Below are positions 35,277-44,840 of a DNA stretch of 64,000 nt, in pieces. Numbering within the stretch: the first letter of the stretch is position 1; the number at the start of each line of letters is the position of its first letter. The notes under the pieces are model-generated. The model had not been told where the DNA came from and searched no databases. It worked only from the letters and a program-made list of their open reading frames with translations. The stretch is from Pseudomonas sp. CROZ-RG-20F-R04-15 (GTDB taxonomy: Bacteria; Pseudomonadota; Gammaproteobacteria; Pseudomonadales; Pseudomonadaceae), in contig NZ_JAKNQL010000003.1 in NCBI RefSeq assembly GCF_022662375.1, positions 124,001 through 188,000 of the forward strand. The letters run 5' to 3'. The position numbers and the translations under genes were made by a program.

Positions 35277-36446
35277 TTACAAATACTTCAGCCAGGCGAT
35301 GTCACGGCGACGGGCCTTCAACGCCGAGAACCAGCGCACGGCCGGGAACAGCCCGATCGCCAGAATGACTGCCGCCAGCCAGATCGCCGCCACCGAAGAG
35401 AATCCGAAATAGCTGCCCTGATTCAGCCCGAACAGCGCCACGCCGATCAGGTACAACACCTTCAACGCGTACAGGTGCAGCAGATAGAAAAACATCGGCG
35501 CCGAACCGAACACGGTCAAAACGCGAATCCAGCGACGATCCTGTACACGCTCGAATGCCAACAGCAACAACAGCCCGGCGCTGATGGTCAGCGCGATAAA
35601 CAGCAGCGACGGCGGGTACTTGGTGATGTTGAAAAAACCCATCAGGGTTTGCACCAGGGTGTCGCCCACGGCCCATGGTTTTTCGCCATAGCCATTGATC
35701 AGCCGCAGCGCGACAAAGCCGAGTAGCCCTGCGCTCCCCGCGATCAGCAAGCGCCGTTGACGCACACCGGCTTCAACACCGCGAGCAAACCACGGGCCGA
35801 GCGCATAACCCAAGCCAATCACGCCGATCCACGGCAACAACGGATAGGACGTGCGCAAACGCAAACTGTCGCTGACCTCGATCCAGCCGCGATCGTGCAG
35901 AATCGCCCACGGCACATGCAGCGCGGATTCCACCGGGAAATGCAGGCCGTCGAGCAGGTTGTGCCCGGCAATGATCACCAGGCTCAATGTCAGCAATAAT
36001 CCGCGCGGCAGCCAGACCAGCAACGACAACGCGATCATGCTCAAGCCGATCGCCCAGATCACTTGCAGATAAATCACGCTCGGTGGCAACTGGAAGGTCC
36101 AGGCGAAGTTGACCAGGGTGAATTCCAGCAGTACCAGAAACAGCCCACGCTTGAACAGAAACGCACTGACGTCGGCCTTGCCTGCGTACTTTTCGCCGAA
36201 CAACCACGCCGACAATCCGGTCAGCAACACAAACACCGGCGCGCACAAATGCGCCAGGGTGCGACTGAAGAACAGCGCCGGTTCCGTGCTGGCAATGTCC
36301 ATCGGGTCGCTGACCTGCCGGTGCAGCAAAAAGGTTTCACGCACGTGATCCAGCAGCATGAACAGAATGACCAGGCCTCGGAGGGCATCAATGGACAGCA
36401 GCCGGCCAGTGGTCAAAGGGGCAGAACGAGGAAGCACAATCGTCAT
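35277..36446 (-). CDS. Polytopic membrane protein of the DUF1624/HGSNAT-like acyltransferase family
   Basis: A 389-residue inner-membrane protein with about 10 helices. The N-terminal RLLSIDALRGLVILFMLLDH contains the DALRG..I..M...H pattern of the heparan-alpha-glucosaminide N-acetyltransferase-like family. Related proteins move acyl groups across membranes, but the acceptor is unknown here. The C-terminal residues (ALKARRRDIAWLKYL) are cytoplasmic. Single gene, divergent from the pqiA pair. Confidence 0.87.
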   Translation of the reverse strand: MTIVLPRSAPLTTGRLLSIDALRGLVILFMLLDHVRETFLLHRQVSDPMDIASTEPALFFSRTLAHLCAPVFVLLTGLSAWLFGEKYAGKADVSAFLFKRGLFLVLLEFTLVNFAWTFQLPPSVIYLQVIWAIGLSMIALSLLVWLPRGLLLTLSLVIIAGHNLLDGLHFPVESALHVPWAILHDRGWIEVSDSLRLRTSYPLLPWIGVIGLGYALGPWFARGVEAGVRQRRLLIAGSAGLLGFVALRLINGYGEKPWAVGDTLVQTLMGFFNITKYPPSLLFIALTISAGLLLLLAFERVQDRRWIRVLTVFGSAPMFFYLLHLYALKVLYLIGVALFGLNQGSYFGFSSVAAIWLAAVILAIGLFPAVRWFSALKARRRDIAWLKYL

Positions 36447-36655
36447 GAGCGTTTCGCAATCGAAGGGATAACCGCAGGCGCCTACAAAGATCGCCCTGAA
36501 ATTTGCGTTACCTTATAACACTAAAAAGCAAATAACCACGTTCAAACGAAAGTGATTCTCAAAAAAACCTCGACCCGGCAAGTTGCCCAATAGGCTCAGG
36601 CTTCTATAGTGATCAGGTCTGCCGCGCCTTTGCGGCCTGCTGTCGAGCGTTGTCC

Positions 36656-37252
36656 ATGGTCAACACCGAACACCTGATCATTTGCGAGCACTGCGACTGC
36701 GTGTACGAAAAAGTCGTGCTGGCCAAACACCAGAAAACCTCGTGCGTGCGTTGCGGCGGCGTATTGCAGCGCTTCAACGGTTTGACCGTGGAACAGCGTC
36801 TGGCCCTGACGTTCACGGCGGCGGTGCTGTGGCTGTTCGCCAATTTCTACCCGGTGATGAGCATCAGCATGAAGGGCCTGAAAAACAGCGCGACGCTGTG
36901 GGATTCGGTGCTGGCGCTGAGTCAGGGACCGATTACCTTTATCGCCATGGTCGCAGCCATTGCAATCATCATTGCCCCGGCATTTCAACTGGTGCTGCTG
37001 GTCTGGGTACTGAGTTTCGCCCTGTCATCGCAACGCGCACCGGGTTTCAAGGTGTGCATGCGCTGGCTGGAAACCCTGCGCCCGTGGAGCATGCTCGAAG
37101 TATGTTTGCTTGGCGCTATGGTGGCGGTGTTCAAACTCGCCGGGCTGCTCGATGTGTTGCCCGGCATCGGCCTGTTTGCGCTGGCGGCACTGAGTTTGAT
37201 GATGATCAGGATTGCTGGCCGCGACATCCGCGACCTCTGGGACATTCTATGA
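36656..37252 (+). CDS. PqiA-family membrane protein, first half
   Basis: A 198-residue protein. An N-terminal zinc-ribbon-like CEHCDCVYEK...CVRCGG (two CXXC pairs) is followed by four membrane helices with the PqiA signature (FANFYPVMSISMKG). In E. coli a single PqiA protein holds two such halves; here they are separate genes joined by an ATGA overlap. PqiA/LetA proteins act with MCE proteins in inter-membrane lipid traffic, but no MCE gene follows here. Confidence 0.92.
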   Translation: MVNTEHLIICEHCDCVYEKVVLAKHQKTSCVRCGGVLQRFNGLTVEQRLALTFTAAVLWLFANFYPVMSISMKGLKNSATLWDSVLALSQGPITFIAMVAAIAIIIAPAFQLVLLVWVLSFALSSQRAPGFKVCMRWLETLRPWSMLEVCLLGAMVAVFKLAGLLDVLPGIGLFALAALSLMMIRIAGRDIRDLWDIL

Positions 37253-37935
37253 AGCGACCACCGACCGCCAGCGAGCTCAACCTGTGCCTGTGCCACAGCT
37301 GTGGGCTGGCCTGCGACATGAGCGACGAGCCGCATGAGTGCCCGCGTTGCGACGCCCCGTTGCATCGACGCAAGACCAACTCGCTGACGCGCACCTGGGC
37401 TTACATGTTCGCCGCTCTGGCGTTTTACGTGCCGGCCAATCTGCTGCCGGTGATGAATACGGTGATGCTCGGCAATGGCGCCGACAGCACGATCATGAGC
37501 GGCGTGCTGGAGTTCTGGGAGGCGGGTGCGTGGGACATCGCCCTGATCATTTTCATCGCCAGTATCGCGGTGCCGGGAATCAAGTTCGTCGCCCTGTCGC
37601 TGTTGTTGATTACGGTAAAGCGCGACAGCGCCTGGGCGCGCAAGGAGCGCTCGAAGCTGTACCGTTTCGTCGAGCTGATCGGCTATTGGTCGATGCTCGA
37701 CGTGTTGGTGGTGGCGCTGGTCGCGGCACTGGTGAAGTTTCAGGCGCTGGGCGATATCGAGCCACGACCGGGCATTCTGTTTTTCGGCCTGGTCGTGGTG
37801 TTCACCATGCTCGCGGCGATGAGCTTCGACCCGCGCCTGATCTGGGACCAGAACACGGGCGACGACCTCAGCGACGTTGAACCTCAAGCAGCACCTGCAA
37901 CGGATGACGCAGTGCCTGATCCGACTGGCGCTTGA
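37249..37935 (+). CDS. PqiA-family membrane protein, second half
   Basis: A 228-residue protein with the same plan as its neighbour: CHSCGLACDM...CPRCDAPL zinc ribbon, then four helices (VPANLLPVMNTVMLG, GYWSMLDVLVVALVA) and a polar tail. The ATG at 37249 overlaps the upstream TGA by 4 bases. The last 68 bases overlap the opposite-strand YdiJ-type gene. No pqiB-like gene is present after it, because the convergent gene begins at once. Confidence 0.92.
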   Translation: MKRPPTASELNLCLCHSCGLACDMSDEPHECPRCDAPLHRRKTNSLTRTWAYMFAALAFYVPANLLPVMNTVMLGNGADSTIMSGVLEFWEAGAWDIALIIFIASIAVPGIKFVALSLLLITVKRDSAWARKERSKLYRFVELIGYWSMLDVLVVALVAALVKFQALGDIEPRPGILFFGLVVVFTMLAAMSFDPRLIWDQNTGDDLSDVEPQAAPATDDAVPDPTGA

Positions 37936-40894
37936 CCTGACTGCGGCAGGAATAACCCGTCGCCAAGGCTTCACCCTGCTCTGCCGGCGCCTCTATCTGA
38001 CGAGCCCACGACTGCTCGTAGATCACCGCTGACGTCTGGCGATTGCGCGCCTCGTGGCCGTAAGTCCCGGACATGCCGCAGCAGCCGGTGGCTTGTGTGG
38101 CCAACTTCAAACCAGCACGCTCGAACACTTGTTCCCACTGCCGGGTCGCGGCCGGGGCGTTGGTTTTTTCGGTGCAGTGCGCGAGCAACCGGAACGACGC
38201 GGTTGCATCCTGCGGTGCCTGCTCCGGCATGACCTTGAGTAACCACTCCTGCACCAGCGCCACTTCCGGGCAATCCTGCATACCGGGGACTTTCAGGTAT
38301 TCCTGGCGATACACCAAGGTCATCGCCGGATCGAGCCCCACCAACGGCACGCCCACCTCTGCCAACTCACGCAGTTGCCGAGCGTTGCGCAACGCCGCGC
38401 GGTTGAACGCCGAGAGGAAGCCCTGCACATGCAATGGCTTGCCGTTGGCGCTGAACGGCGCCAGATACACCTGATAGCCAAGCCGTGAAATCAGTTCGAC
38501 CAGATCCGCCAGCAACGGCGCTTCGAAGTAACGCGTGAAGGCGTCCTGCACGATGACCACACTGCGCTCGCGTTGCGCCGGGGTCAGCGCCGACAACGTC
38601 GAAACCGTTGCCGGTTGCACCTGCCAGCGACGCATCGCAGTGTGAAAATCGAAGCGGCTGAGCAACGGCACATCGATCATGCCGCCGACCCTTTCCAGCA
38701 GGCCGCGCACCCACGAAGCACCCATCAAACCGTTGTACAGCGCCGGAATCCGCGCCATGTACGGAATGCTGTACTCCAGCGAGGCAATCAGATAATCCCG
38801 CGCCGGACGCAGATAACGGCTGTGATACAGCTCGAGAAAACGCGAACGAAACTCCGGCACATTGACCTTCACCGGACACTGCCCCGCGCAGGACTTGCAC
38901 GCCAGGCAACCGGCCATGGCGTCGTAGACTTCATGGGAAAAGTCTGCAGAAGCCGAGCGACTGTTACGCCAGCGTTGCCACAACGAGCTGAAAAATGCCG
39001 GTTGGCGAATCACATCGGACAATACATCAACGCCCGCTTCGCCCTGCAAACGCAGCCACTCACGAATCAACGAGGCGCGGCCCTTGGGCGACTGCGCACG
39101 CTCGCGGGTGGCTTTCCACGACGGGCACATGGCGTCATCGGGATCGAAGTTGTAGCAGGCGCCGTTGCCGTTGCAGTGCATGGCCGCGCCGTAGCTTTGC
39201 CAGACTTTTTCGTCGATCTGCCGATCGAGTTCACCGCGCAAAGTGACTTCATCGATTTTCAGCAGCGCCGCGTCGCTGTTAGCCGGCGTGGCGATTTTGC
39301 CTGGGTTGAACTGGTTGAACGGGTCGAATGCAGCTTTCAGCGCTTGCAGCGCCGGATACAACTCGCCGAAGAATGCCGGTGAGTATTCCGAGCGCAGACC
39401 TTTACCGTGCTCGCCCCACAACAGGCCGCCATAACGTTGGGTCAACGCGGCAACGCCATCAGACACCGGACGCACCAATGCCGCTTGCTGCGGGTCTTTC
39501 ATGTCGAGAATCGGCCGCACGTGCAGCACGCCCGCGTCGACGTGGCCGAACATGCCGTACTGCAAACCGTGGCTATCGAGCAGGTCGCGCAACTCGGCAA
39601 TGTATTCGGCCAGGTGTTGCGGCGGCACCGCAGTATCTTCGACAAACGGCTGCGGCCGCGCTTCCCCGGCGACGTTGCCGAGCAGGCCCACCGCACGTTT
39701 GCGCATGCCGTAGACCTTGTTCACTGCCGCGTGACCGACCGCCAGCGTATGACCCAGGCGCTCAACGGTTTGATCGCGGCTCAGGTGTTCGACGAATGCT
39801 TCGACCCGGCGCTGCAAATCCTCGGGATCGTCGCCGCAGAACTCCACCAGATTGATACCCAGAGTCGGGCGCTCGGCGCTTTCCGGGAAATACTCGGCGA
39901 CGCCGTGCCAGACGATGTCCTGCATCGCCAGCAACAGCACTTTCGAGTCGACGGTTTCGATCGACAATGGCTTGAGCGCCATCAAGGCCCGCGCATCGCG
40001 CAACGCGTCCATGAACCCGGCGTAGCGGATGTTCACCAGCATCGTGTGTTTGGGGATCGGCAGCACATTCAGCCGCGCCTCGACGACAAATCCCAGCGAG
40101 CCTTCGGCGCCGCACAACACACTGTTGAGGTTGAAACGATTGTCCGCCTCACGCAGGTGCGCGAGGTCGTAACCGGTCAGGCAACGGTTGAGATCGGGAA
40201 AACGCGCCTTGATCAGCTCGCCCTGCTCATCAATGATCTGCCGCGCGCAACGATGGACTTCACCGACGCGATCCTCGCGAGCGCACAGCGTTGCAAGCTC
40301 GTTTTCTTCCAGGGGCTGAGCGTGCAGACGTTCGCCGCCGCGCAGGATCATGTCGAGTTCGAGCACATGGTCGCGGGTCTTGCCGTAGGTGCAACTGCCC
40401 TGGCCGCTGGCATCGGTGTTGATCATGCCGCCGACGGTGGCGCGGTTGGAGGTCGACAGTTCCGGGGCGAAAAACAGCCCGGCGGATTTCAGCGCGGCGT
40501 TGAGCTGATCCTTGACCACCCCGGCCTGGACCCGCACCCAACGCTGCTCGACGTTGATTTCGAGGATGCGGTTCATGTGCCGCGACAGATCGACGACGAT
40601 GCCGTCCGTCAGCGATTGGCCGTTGGTGCCGGTGCCACCGCCGCGCGGAGTAATCACCACTTGCTGGTACGCCGGTTCGGCGATCAGTCGGGCCACCCGC
40701 GCCACGTCATCGGCATCCAGCGGAAATACCGCTGCTTGCGGCAGACGCTGATAGATCGAGTTGTCGGTCGCCAGCACCACGCGGCTGGCGTAATCGGCGC
40801 TGATTTCACCGCGAAAGCCGCTGGCCTTCAGGGCTTTGAGGAACTGCTGGTAATCGCTGGTCAGGGCTTTGGCGGGGGACAGCTGGGCAATCAT
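37868..40894 (-). CDS. ydiJ: YdiJ-type FAD and Fe-S containing dehydrogenase
   Basis: A 1008-residue fusion. A PCMH-type FAD domain (PRGGGTGTNGQSL near 84, SNRATVGGMINTDASGQGS near 150) leads to an FAD-linked oxidase C-domain, a 4Fe-4S motif CLACKSCAGQCPV at about 660-672 and a C-terminal CCG domain (ATGCCGMSGTYGHEARN). YdiJ homologues oxidise D-2-hydroxy acids such as D-2-hydroxyglutarate and feed electrons to the respiratory chain. The 3' end overlaps the second PqiA gene antiparallel by 68 bases. A divergent LysR gene lies upstream. Confidence 0.93.
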   Translation of the reverse strand: MIAQLSPAKALTSDYQQFLKALKASGFRGEISADYASRVVLATDNSIYQRLPQAAVFPLDADDVARVARLIAEPAYQQVVITPRGGGTGTNGQSLTDGIVVDLSRHMNRILEINVEQRWVRVQAGVVKDQLNAALKSAGLFFAPELSTSNRATVGGMINTDASGQGSCTYGKTRDHVLELDMILRGGERLHAQPLEENELATLCAREDRVGEVHRCARQIIDEQGELIKARFPDLNRCLTGYDLAHLREADNRFNLNSVLCGAEGSLGFVVEARLNVLPIPKHTMLVNIRYAGFMDALRDARALMALKPLSIETVDSKVLLLAMQDIVWHGVAEYFPESAERPTLGINLVEFCGDDPEDLQRRVEAFVEHLSRDQTVERLGHTLAVGHAAVNKVYGMRKRAVGLLGNVAGEARPQPFVEDTAVPPQHLAEYIAELRDLLDSHGLQYGMFGHVDAGVLHVRPILDMKDPQQAALVRPVSDGVAALTQRYGGLLWGEHGKGLRSEYSPAFFGELYPALQALKAAFDPFNQFNPGKIATPANSDAALLKIDEVTLRGELDRQIDEKVWQSYGAAMHCNGNGACYNFDPDDAMCPSWKATRERAQSPKGRASLIREWLRLQGEAGVDVLSDVIRQPAFFSSLWQRWRNSRSASADFSHEVYDAMAGCLACKSCAGQCPVKVNVPEFRSRFLELYHSRYLRPARDYLIASLEYSIPYMARIPALYNGLMGASWVRGLLERVGGMIDVPLLSRFDFHTAMRRWQVQPATVSTLSALTPAQRERSVVIVQDAFTRYFEAPLLADLVELISRLGYQVYLAPFSANGKPLHVQGFLSAFNRAALRNARQLRELAEVGVPLVGLDPAMTLVYRQEYLKVPGMQDCPEVALVQEWLLKVMPEQAPQDATASFRLLAHCTEKTNAPAATRQWEQVFERAGLKLATQATGCCGMSGTYGHEARNRQTSAVIYEQSWARQIEAPAEQGEALATGYSCRSQVKRQSDQALRHPLQVLLEVQRR

Positions 40895-41051
40895 CGGTCA
40901 GGTTATCTCGGTCAAATCGGGCCGTGTGGCGGTGAACAGTTGTACGCAACGAATGATTGCGTCAGGCTCCGCCATCTCAGGGTGCCCATGTTCATTGCTG
41001 GAGGACGCTGGGACAACCGTAAATTCGACCCGCTATTGATGACTTTTACGA

Positions 41052-41936
41052 ATGAATCCGCGCACGCTCACCCCATCCATGTCGTTATTGCTGGCTTTCG
41101 AGGCGGCCGCGCGTCACGAAAGCTACACCCGCGCAGCCCACGAACTGTCGCTGACGCAAAGTGCAGTCAGCCGTCAGGTGCAGATTCTCGAGAAAATGCT
41201 CGGCATGCGCTTGTTCAGCCGCGAAGGCCGGCAAGTGGTGCTGACCGACGTCGGGCGCATGTATCAGCGCGAGCTCGCCGAAGCCTTGGGGCAGATTCGC
41301 AGCGCGACCTTGCAGGCGATGGCGTTTGGTTCGGGCATTCACAGCTTGCGCCTGGCGACGCTGCCGACCTTCGGTTCGAAATGGTTGCTGCCGCGCCTCA
41401 AGGATTTCTACACCGCGCACCCGGGCATGACCGTGCATTTGCATTCGCGTATCGGCGCAATCGACTTCGATACCAGCGAAATCGACGCAGCGATCTGCGT
41501 CGGGGGCGGTGAATGGCCGGGGCTGACCGCCCTGCCCTTGCACACTGAAGAACTGGTGGTGATCGCCAGTGCGCAGCTGTCTGACGCCGAGCGCAATGAC
41601 GCCGAACAGCAGATTGCCGGGCAACTGCTGCTCAATGTCAGCAGCAATGCCCAAGCGTGGGCGGAATGGTTCAGCCATCACGGTTTGCCGCACCGTAGCA
41701 TGCGCATCGGGCCGAGCTTTGAAATGACCTCGCACTTGATTCAGGCGGTGCGGGCGAATATTGGTGTCGGTTTGGTACCGAGGATTCTGGTGGAGGATGA
41801 GTTGCTCAGCGGCGAGTTGCTACAACTGGGCGAGCCGATTACCAGTCGGCGCAGCTATTACCTGGTGTATCCGCCGCGCAATGAAAATTTACCGTCGCTG
41901 AAAGCGTTTCGCGATTGGCTGATTCATACACTCTGA
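41052..41936 (+). CDS. LysR-type regulator (GcvA-like)
   Basis: A 294-residue LTTR. The HTH contains LLAFEAAARHESYTRAAHEL and a LTQSAVSRQVQILEKMLGM segment, followed by the effector domain. It is divergent from the YdiJ-type gene with ~157 bases between them, so it is the likely regulator of that gene. Confidence 0.93.
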   Translation: MNPRTLTPSMSLLLAFEAAARHESYTRAAHELSLTQSAVSRQVQILEKMLGMRLFSREGRQVVLTDVGRMYQRELAEALGQIRSATLQAMAFGSGIHSLRLATLPTFGSKWLLPRLKDFYTAHPGMTVHLHSRIGAIDFDTSEIDAAICVGGGEWPGLTALPLHTEELVVIASAQLSDAERNDAEQQIAGQLLLNVSSNAQAWAEWFSHHGLPHRSMRIGPSFEMTSHLIQAVRANIGVGLVPRILVEDELLSGELLQLGEPITSRRSYYLVYPPRNENLPSLKAFRDWLIHTL

Positions 41937-41953
41937 AGGAATGAGTCGCCCCT

Positions 41954-42030
41954 TTTCGCGAGCAAGCTCGCTCCCACAAAGGATTTGTGAACGCCACAGA
42001 TCAAATGTGGGAGAGAGCTTGCTCGCGAAG
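41954..42030. repeat. Inverted REP pair
   Basis: Two REP units (TTCGCGAGCAAGCTCGCTCC at 41954 and its inverse ending near 42030) separate the LysR gene from the convergent glucarate dehydratase-like gene. Confidence 0.92.
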
Positions 42031-42048
42031 GGGCCAGCAGAGACAACC

Positions 42049-43323
42049 TCAAAACCTCGGTTTGACCGCCTGCCAGTCCGGCTTATAGCGCTGCATCTGC
42101 CGCACATCATCACGCTGACGAATCCCGCACGTCAGGTACTGATCATGCAGCTTGCCCAATTGCTCATGATCCAGTTCCAGGCCAAGCCCCGGCGCGCGGG
42201 TGATCTTCACGCAGCCATCAACAATCGGCAGTTTGCCGCCCTTGATCACCTCTTCATCCGGCTCCTGCCACGGGTAATGGGTGTCGCAGGCGTAATCCAG
42301 ATTCGGCACCGCCGCCGCCACATGCGCCATCGCCATCAGGCTGATGCCCAGGTGTGAATTGGAATGCATCGACACGCCGAGACCAAACACGTCGCACATC
42401 TTCGCCAGCGTCTGCGTGTCGCGCAGGCCGCCCCAGTAATGGTGGTCGGCGAGAACAATCTGCACGCTGTTCTGCGCAACACTGCGACGGAACTCGTCGA
42501 AGTCGGTGACCACCATGTTGGTCGCCAGTGGCAGGCCGGTGCGTTTGTGCAGTTCGGCCATGCCATCGAGGCCCGGGGTCGGATCTTCGTAATACTGCAG
42601 GTCGTCGCCGAGCAATTCAGCCATGTGAATAGACGTTTCCAGCGACCAGTTGCCATTCGGATCGATGCGCAGCGGATAGCCCGGGAAGGCTTTTTTCAAG
42701 GCCTTGATGCATGCCACTTCATGCTCCGGCGGCAACGTGCCGGCCTTGAGCTTGATGCTTTTGAACCCGTACGCCTCGATCATCCGCGCAGCCTGCGCGA
42801 CGATTTGTTGCTCGCTGAGCGCCTCGCCCCAATTGTCCGGTTTGTACGGCGAATCGACATGCTGCGCGTACTTGAAAAACAGATAGGCGCTGAACGGCAC
42901 TTCATCACGAATAGCACCGCCGAGCAGGTCCACCAGCGGCACATTCAGGTAATGCGCCTGCAAATCGAGAAACGCCACTTCGAACGCCGAATAGGCATTG
43001 CTCACCGCTTTGCTGGCGTGAGAACCGGGCGCCAGTTCGGCACCGGCAAGGCTCGCAGGTTTATTGGCGGCAACGGTGGCCTGCACGATCGCGCGCAACT
43101 GGTTGAGGTTGAACGGATCGAGGCCGATCAGCTGAGACTGCAACTGCTGCTGGATCGCCAGCGCCGGGGCATCGCCATAGCTTTCGCCGAGGCCGATGTA
43201 GCCGTTGTCGCTTTCAATCTCGATGATCGAGCGCAGCGCAAAGGGTTCGTGGATGCCGCTGGCGTTGAGCAGCGGCGGATCGCGGAAGGCAATCGGGGTC
43301 ACGGTGACACGGGTGATTTTCAA
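42049..43323 (-). CDS. Glucarate dehydratase-family protein (enolase superfamily)
   Basis: A 424-residue enolase-superfamily enzyme. The Lys-x-Lys base SIKLKAG, the metal ligands in RIDPNGNW, EDPTPGLDG and TNMVVTDFDE, and the His of MHSNSHLG match glucarate dehydratase. It dehydrates a hexarate such as D-glucarate to the 5-keto-4-deoxy form in the cytoplasm. It could also be a GudX-like relative with altered specificity. It follows the MFS gene by 30 bases in one operon. Confidence 0.9.
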   Translation of the reverse strand: MKITRVTVTPIAFRDPPLLNASGIHEPFALRSIIEIESDNGYIGLGESYGDAPALAIQQQLQSQLIGLDPFNLNQLRAIVQATVAANKPASLAGAELAPGSHASKAVSNAYSAFEVAFLDLQAHYLNVPLVDLLGGAIRDEVPFSAYLFFKYAQHVDSPYKPDNWGEALSEQQIVAQAARMIEAYGFKSIKLKAGTLPPEHEVACIKALKKAFPGYPLRIDPNGNWSLETSIHMAELLGDDLQYYEDPTPGLDGMAELHKRTGLPLATNMVVTDFDEFRRSVAQNSVQIVLADHHYWGGLRDTQTLAKMCDVFGLGVSMHSNSHLGISLMAMAHVAAAVPNLDYACDTHYPWQEPDEEVIKGGKLPIVDGCVKITRAPGLGLELDHEQLGKLHDQYLTCGIRQRDDVRQMQRYKPDWQAVKPRF

Positions 43324-43353
43324 GATAACGCTCCTGACAGATCAACAATCAAT

Positions 43354-44721
43354 TCAATGGCTCGCAGCCGGGCCGGCCGTCGCGACAACGGCGGTGACCT
43401 CATGCGGCTTTGCGAGGTTTTTGCCTTTCGCGCCAGGCGCCGTGCGGGCGAAGAAGATCACCACTGCCGCGATCAGCGACGTGCCAGCCAAGCCATACAG
43501 GCCGCCCTCGATAGAGCCGGTGGTTTGTTCAAGAAAACCAAATGCAGTCGGTGCGACGAAACCGCCGAGATTACCGATAGAGTTGATCAGCGCGATCACC
43601 GCAGCGGCGATGCGCGCATCCAGATAGCTTTGCGGAATCGGCCAGAACAATGCCGACGCTGCCTTGAAACCGATGGCGGCGAAGCAGATCGCGACGAAGG
43701 CGAAAATCGGCCCGCCAGTGGTCGACATGAACATGCCGATCGCCGCAATCACCAGCGTCAGCGCAACCCAGGCTTGCTGGAATTTCCACTTGCCGGCCAT
43801 CGCCGCGAAACCGTACATGGCGACAATCGAGATGATCCACGGAATCGAATTGAGCAGGCCAACCTGGAAGTCACCGAGATTGCCCATCTTCTTGATCATG
43901 CTTGGCAGCCAGAACGTCGCGCCGTAAATGGTCAGGGCAATGGAGAAGTAGATGAAACAGAACAGCGCGATCTGCCGATCCGCCAACAGTTTGAACATCG
44001 ACGGTTTGGCCACTTGCACCGCCTCACGAGCGCGCTGCTCCTCGGCAATCGCCGCCACCAGCGCTTCGCGCTCTTCTTCGCTCAGCCACTTGGCCTGACG
44101 CGGATGCGATTGCAGCCAGAACCAGACAAACCCGCAAAGCACCACCGACGCCGCGCCCTCGATCAAGAACATCCACTGCCAGCCATGCAGGCCCAACCCG
44201 CTGATGTGCAGCAGCGCACCGGAGACCGGGCCGGAGATCACCGAAGCAATCGCCGAACCACTGAGAAACACCGCCATGGTCTTGCCGCGCTCGGAGGCCG
44301 GCAGCCACTGCGTGAAGTAGTAAATGATCCCCGGAAAGAACCCCGCCTCGGCCGCGCCGAGAATAAAGCGCAGCACATAGAAACTGGTTTCACCTCTGAC
44401 AAAGGCCATGGCCATGGCGGCGGCGCCCCAGGTGAACATGATCCGCGTCAGCCAGACCCGCGCGCCGTAACGTTGCAGGAGCATGTTGGACGGCACTTCG
44501 AACAGTGCGTAGCCCACAAAGAACAAACCGGCGCCGAGGCCGTAAGCCGCCGCGCCAATGCCCAGATCGGTTTCCATGTGGCTGCGCACGAAACCGATGT
44601 TGACCCGATCGATGTAGTTGACGATGAACATCACCACGAACAGCGGCAGCACGTGGCGCTTGACCTTGGCGGCGGCACGGGCGAGTACCGTGACGTCCAG
44701 CGGACTCTGGAGGGTTTTCAA
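43354..44721 (-). CDS. MFS transporter of the anion:cation symporter type (GudP-like)
   Basis: A 455-residue permease with 12 predicted helices. It carries the family motifs (NYIDRVNIGF, EAGFFPGIIYYFTQWLPASE, FEVPSNMLLQRYGAR). ACS-family members import hexarates and other organic acids, so it is the likely importer for the dehydratase downstream. A divergent LysR gene shares its promoter region. Confidence 0.92.
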   Translation of the reverse strand: MKTLQSPLDVTVLARAAAKVKRHVLPLFVVMFIVNYIDRVNIGFVRSHMETDLGIGAAAYGLGAGLFFVGYALFEVPSNMLLQRYGARVWLTRIMFTWGAAAMAMAFVRGETSFYVLRFILGAAEAGFFPGIIYYFTQWLPASERGKTMAVFLSGSAIASVISGPVSGALLHISGLGLHGWQWMFLIEGAASVVLCGFVWFWLQSHPRQAKWLSEEEREALVAAIAEEQRAREAVQVAKPSMFKLLADRQIALFCFIYFSIALTIYGATFWLPSMIKKMGNLGDFQVGLLNSIPWIISIVAMYGFAAMAGKWKFQQAWVALTLVIAAIGMFMSTTGGPIFAFVAICFAAIGFKAASALFWPIPQSYLDARIAAAVIALINSIGNLGGFVAPTAFGFLEQTTGSIEGGLYGLAGTSLIAAVVIFFARTAPGAKGKNLAKPHEVTAVVATAGPAASH

Positions 44722-44798
44722 GGGGCGACTCCCGATCTTGTTTTTTTAGGGATGGCGTAAAGCGATGGACCGATCATGGACGGCGATCATTGATCCCG

Positions 44799-44837
44799 TC
44801 TAATCTAACTTGGCATTCGATTGATACCCGGATTAGA
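44799..44837. promoter_or_regulatory. LysR-type operator between the MFS and LysR genes
   Basis: A perfect 7-base inverted repeat (TCTAATC at 44799-44805 and GATTAGA at 44831-44837) with 25 bases between the arms ends 3 bases before the LysR ATG, so binding there could repress its own expression. The position between divergent genes suits LTTR control. Confidence 0.7.
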
Positions 44838-44840
44838 TCA

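Noticed and set aside
39407..41512. 701-codon plus-strand frame running from opposite YdiJ into the LysR gene
   Set aside because: It crosses a divergent promoter region and overlaps two real genes in wrong frames.
42364..44760. 798-codon plus-strand frame opposite the glucarate dehydratase-like and MFS genes
   Set aside because: It spans two well-supported minus-strand genes and their gap; an Arg/Gln/His-rich shadow.
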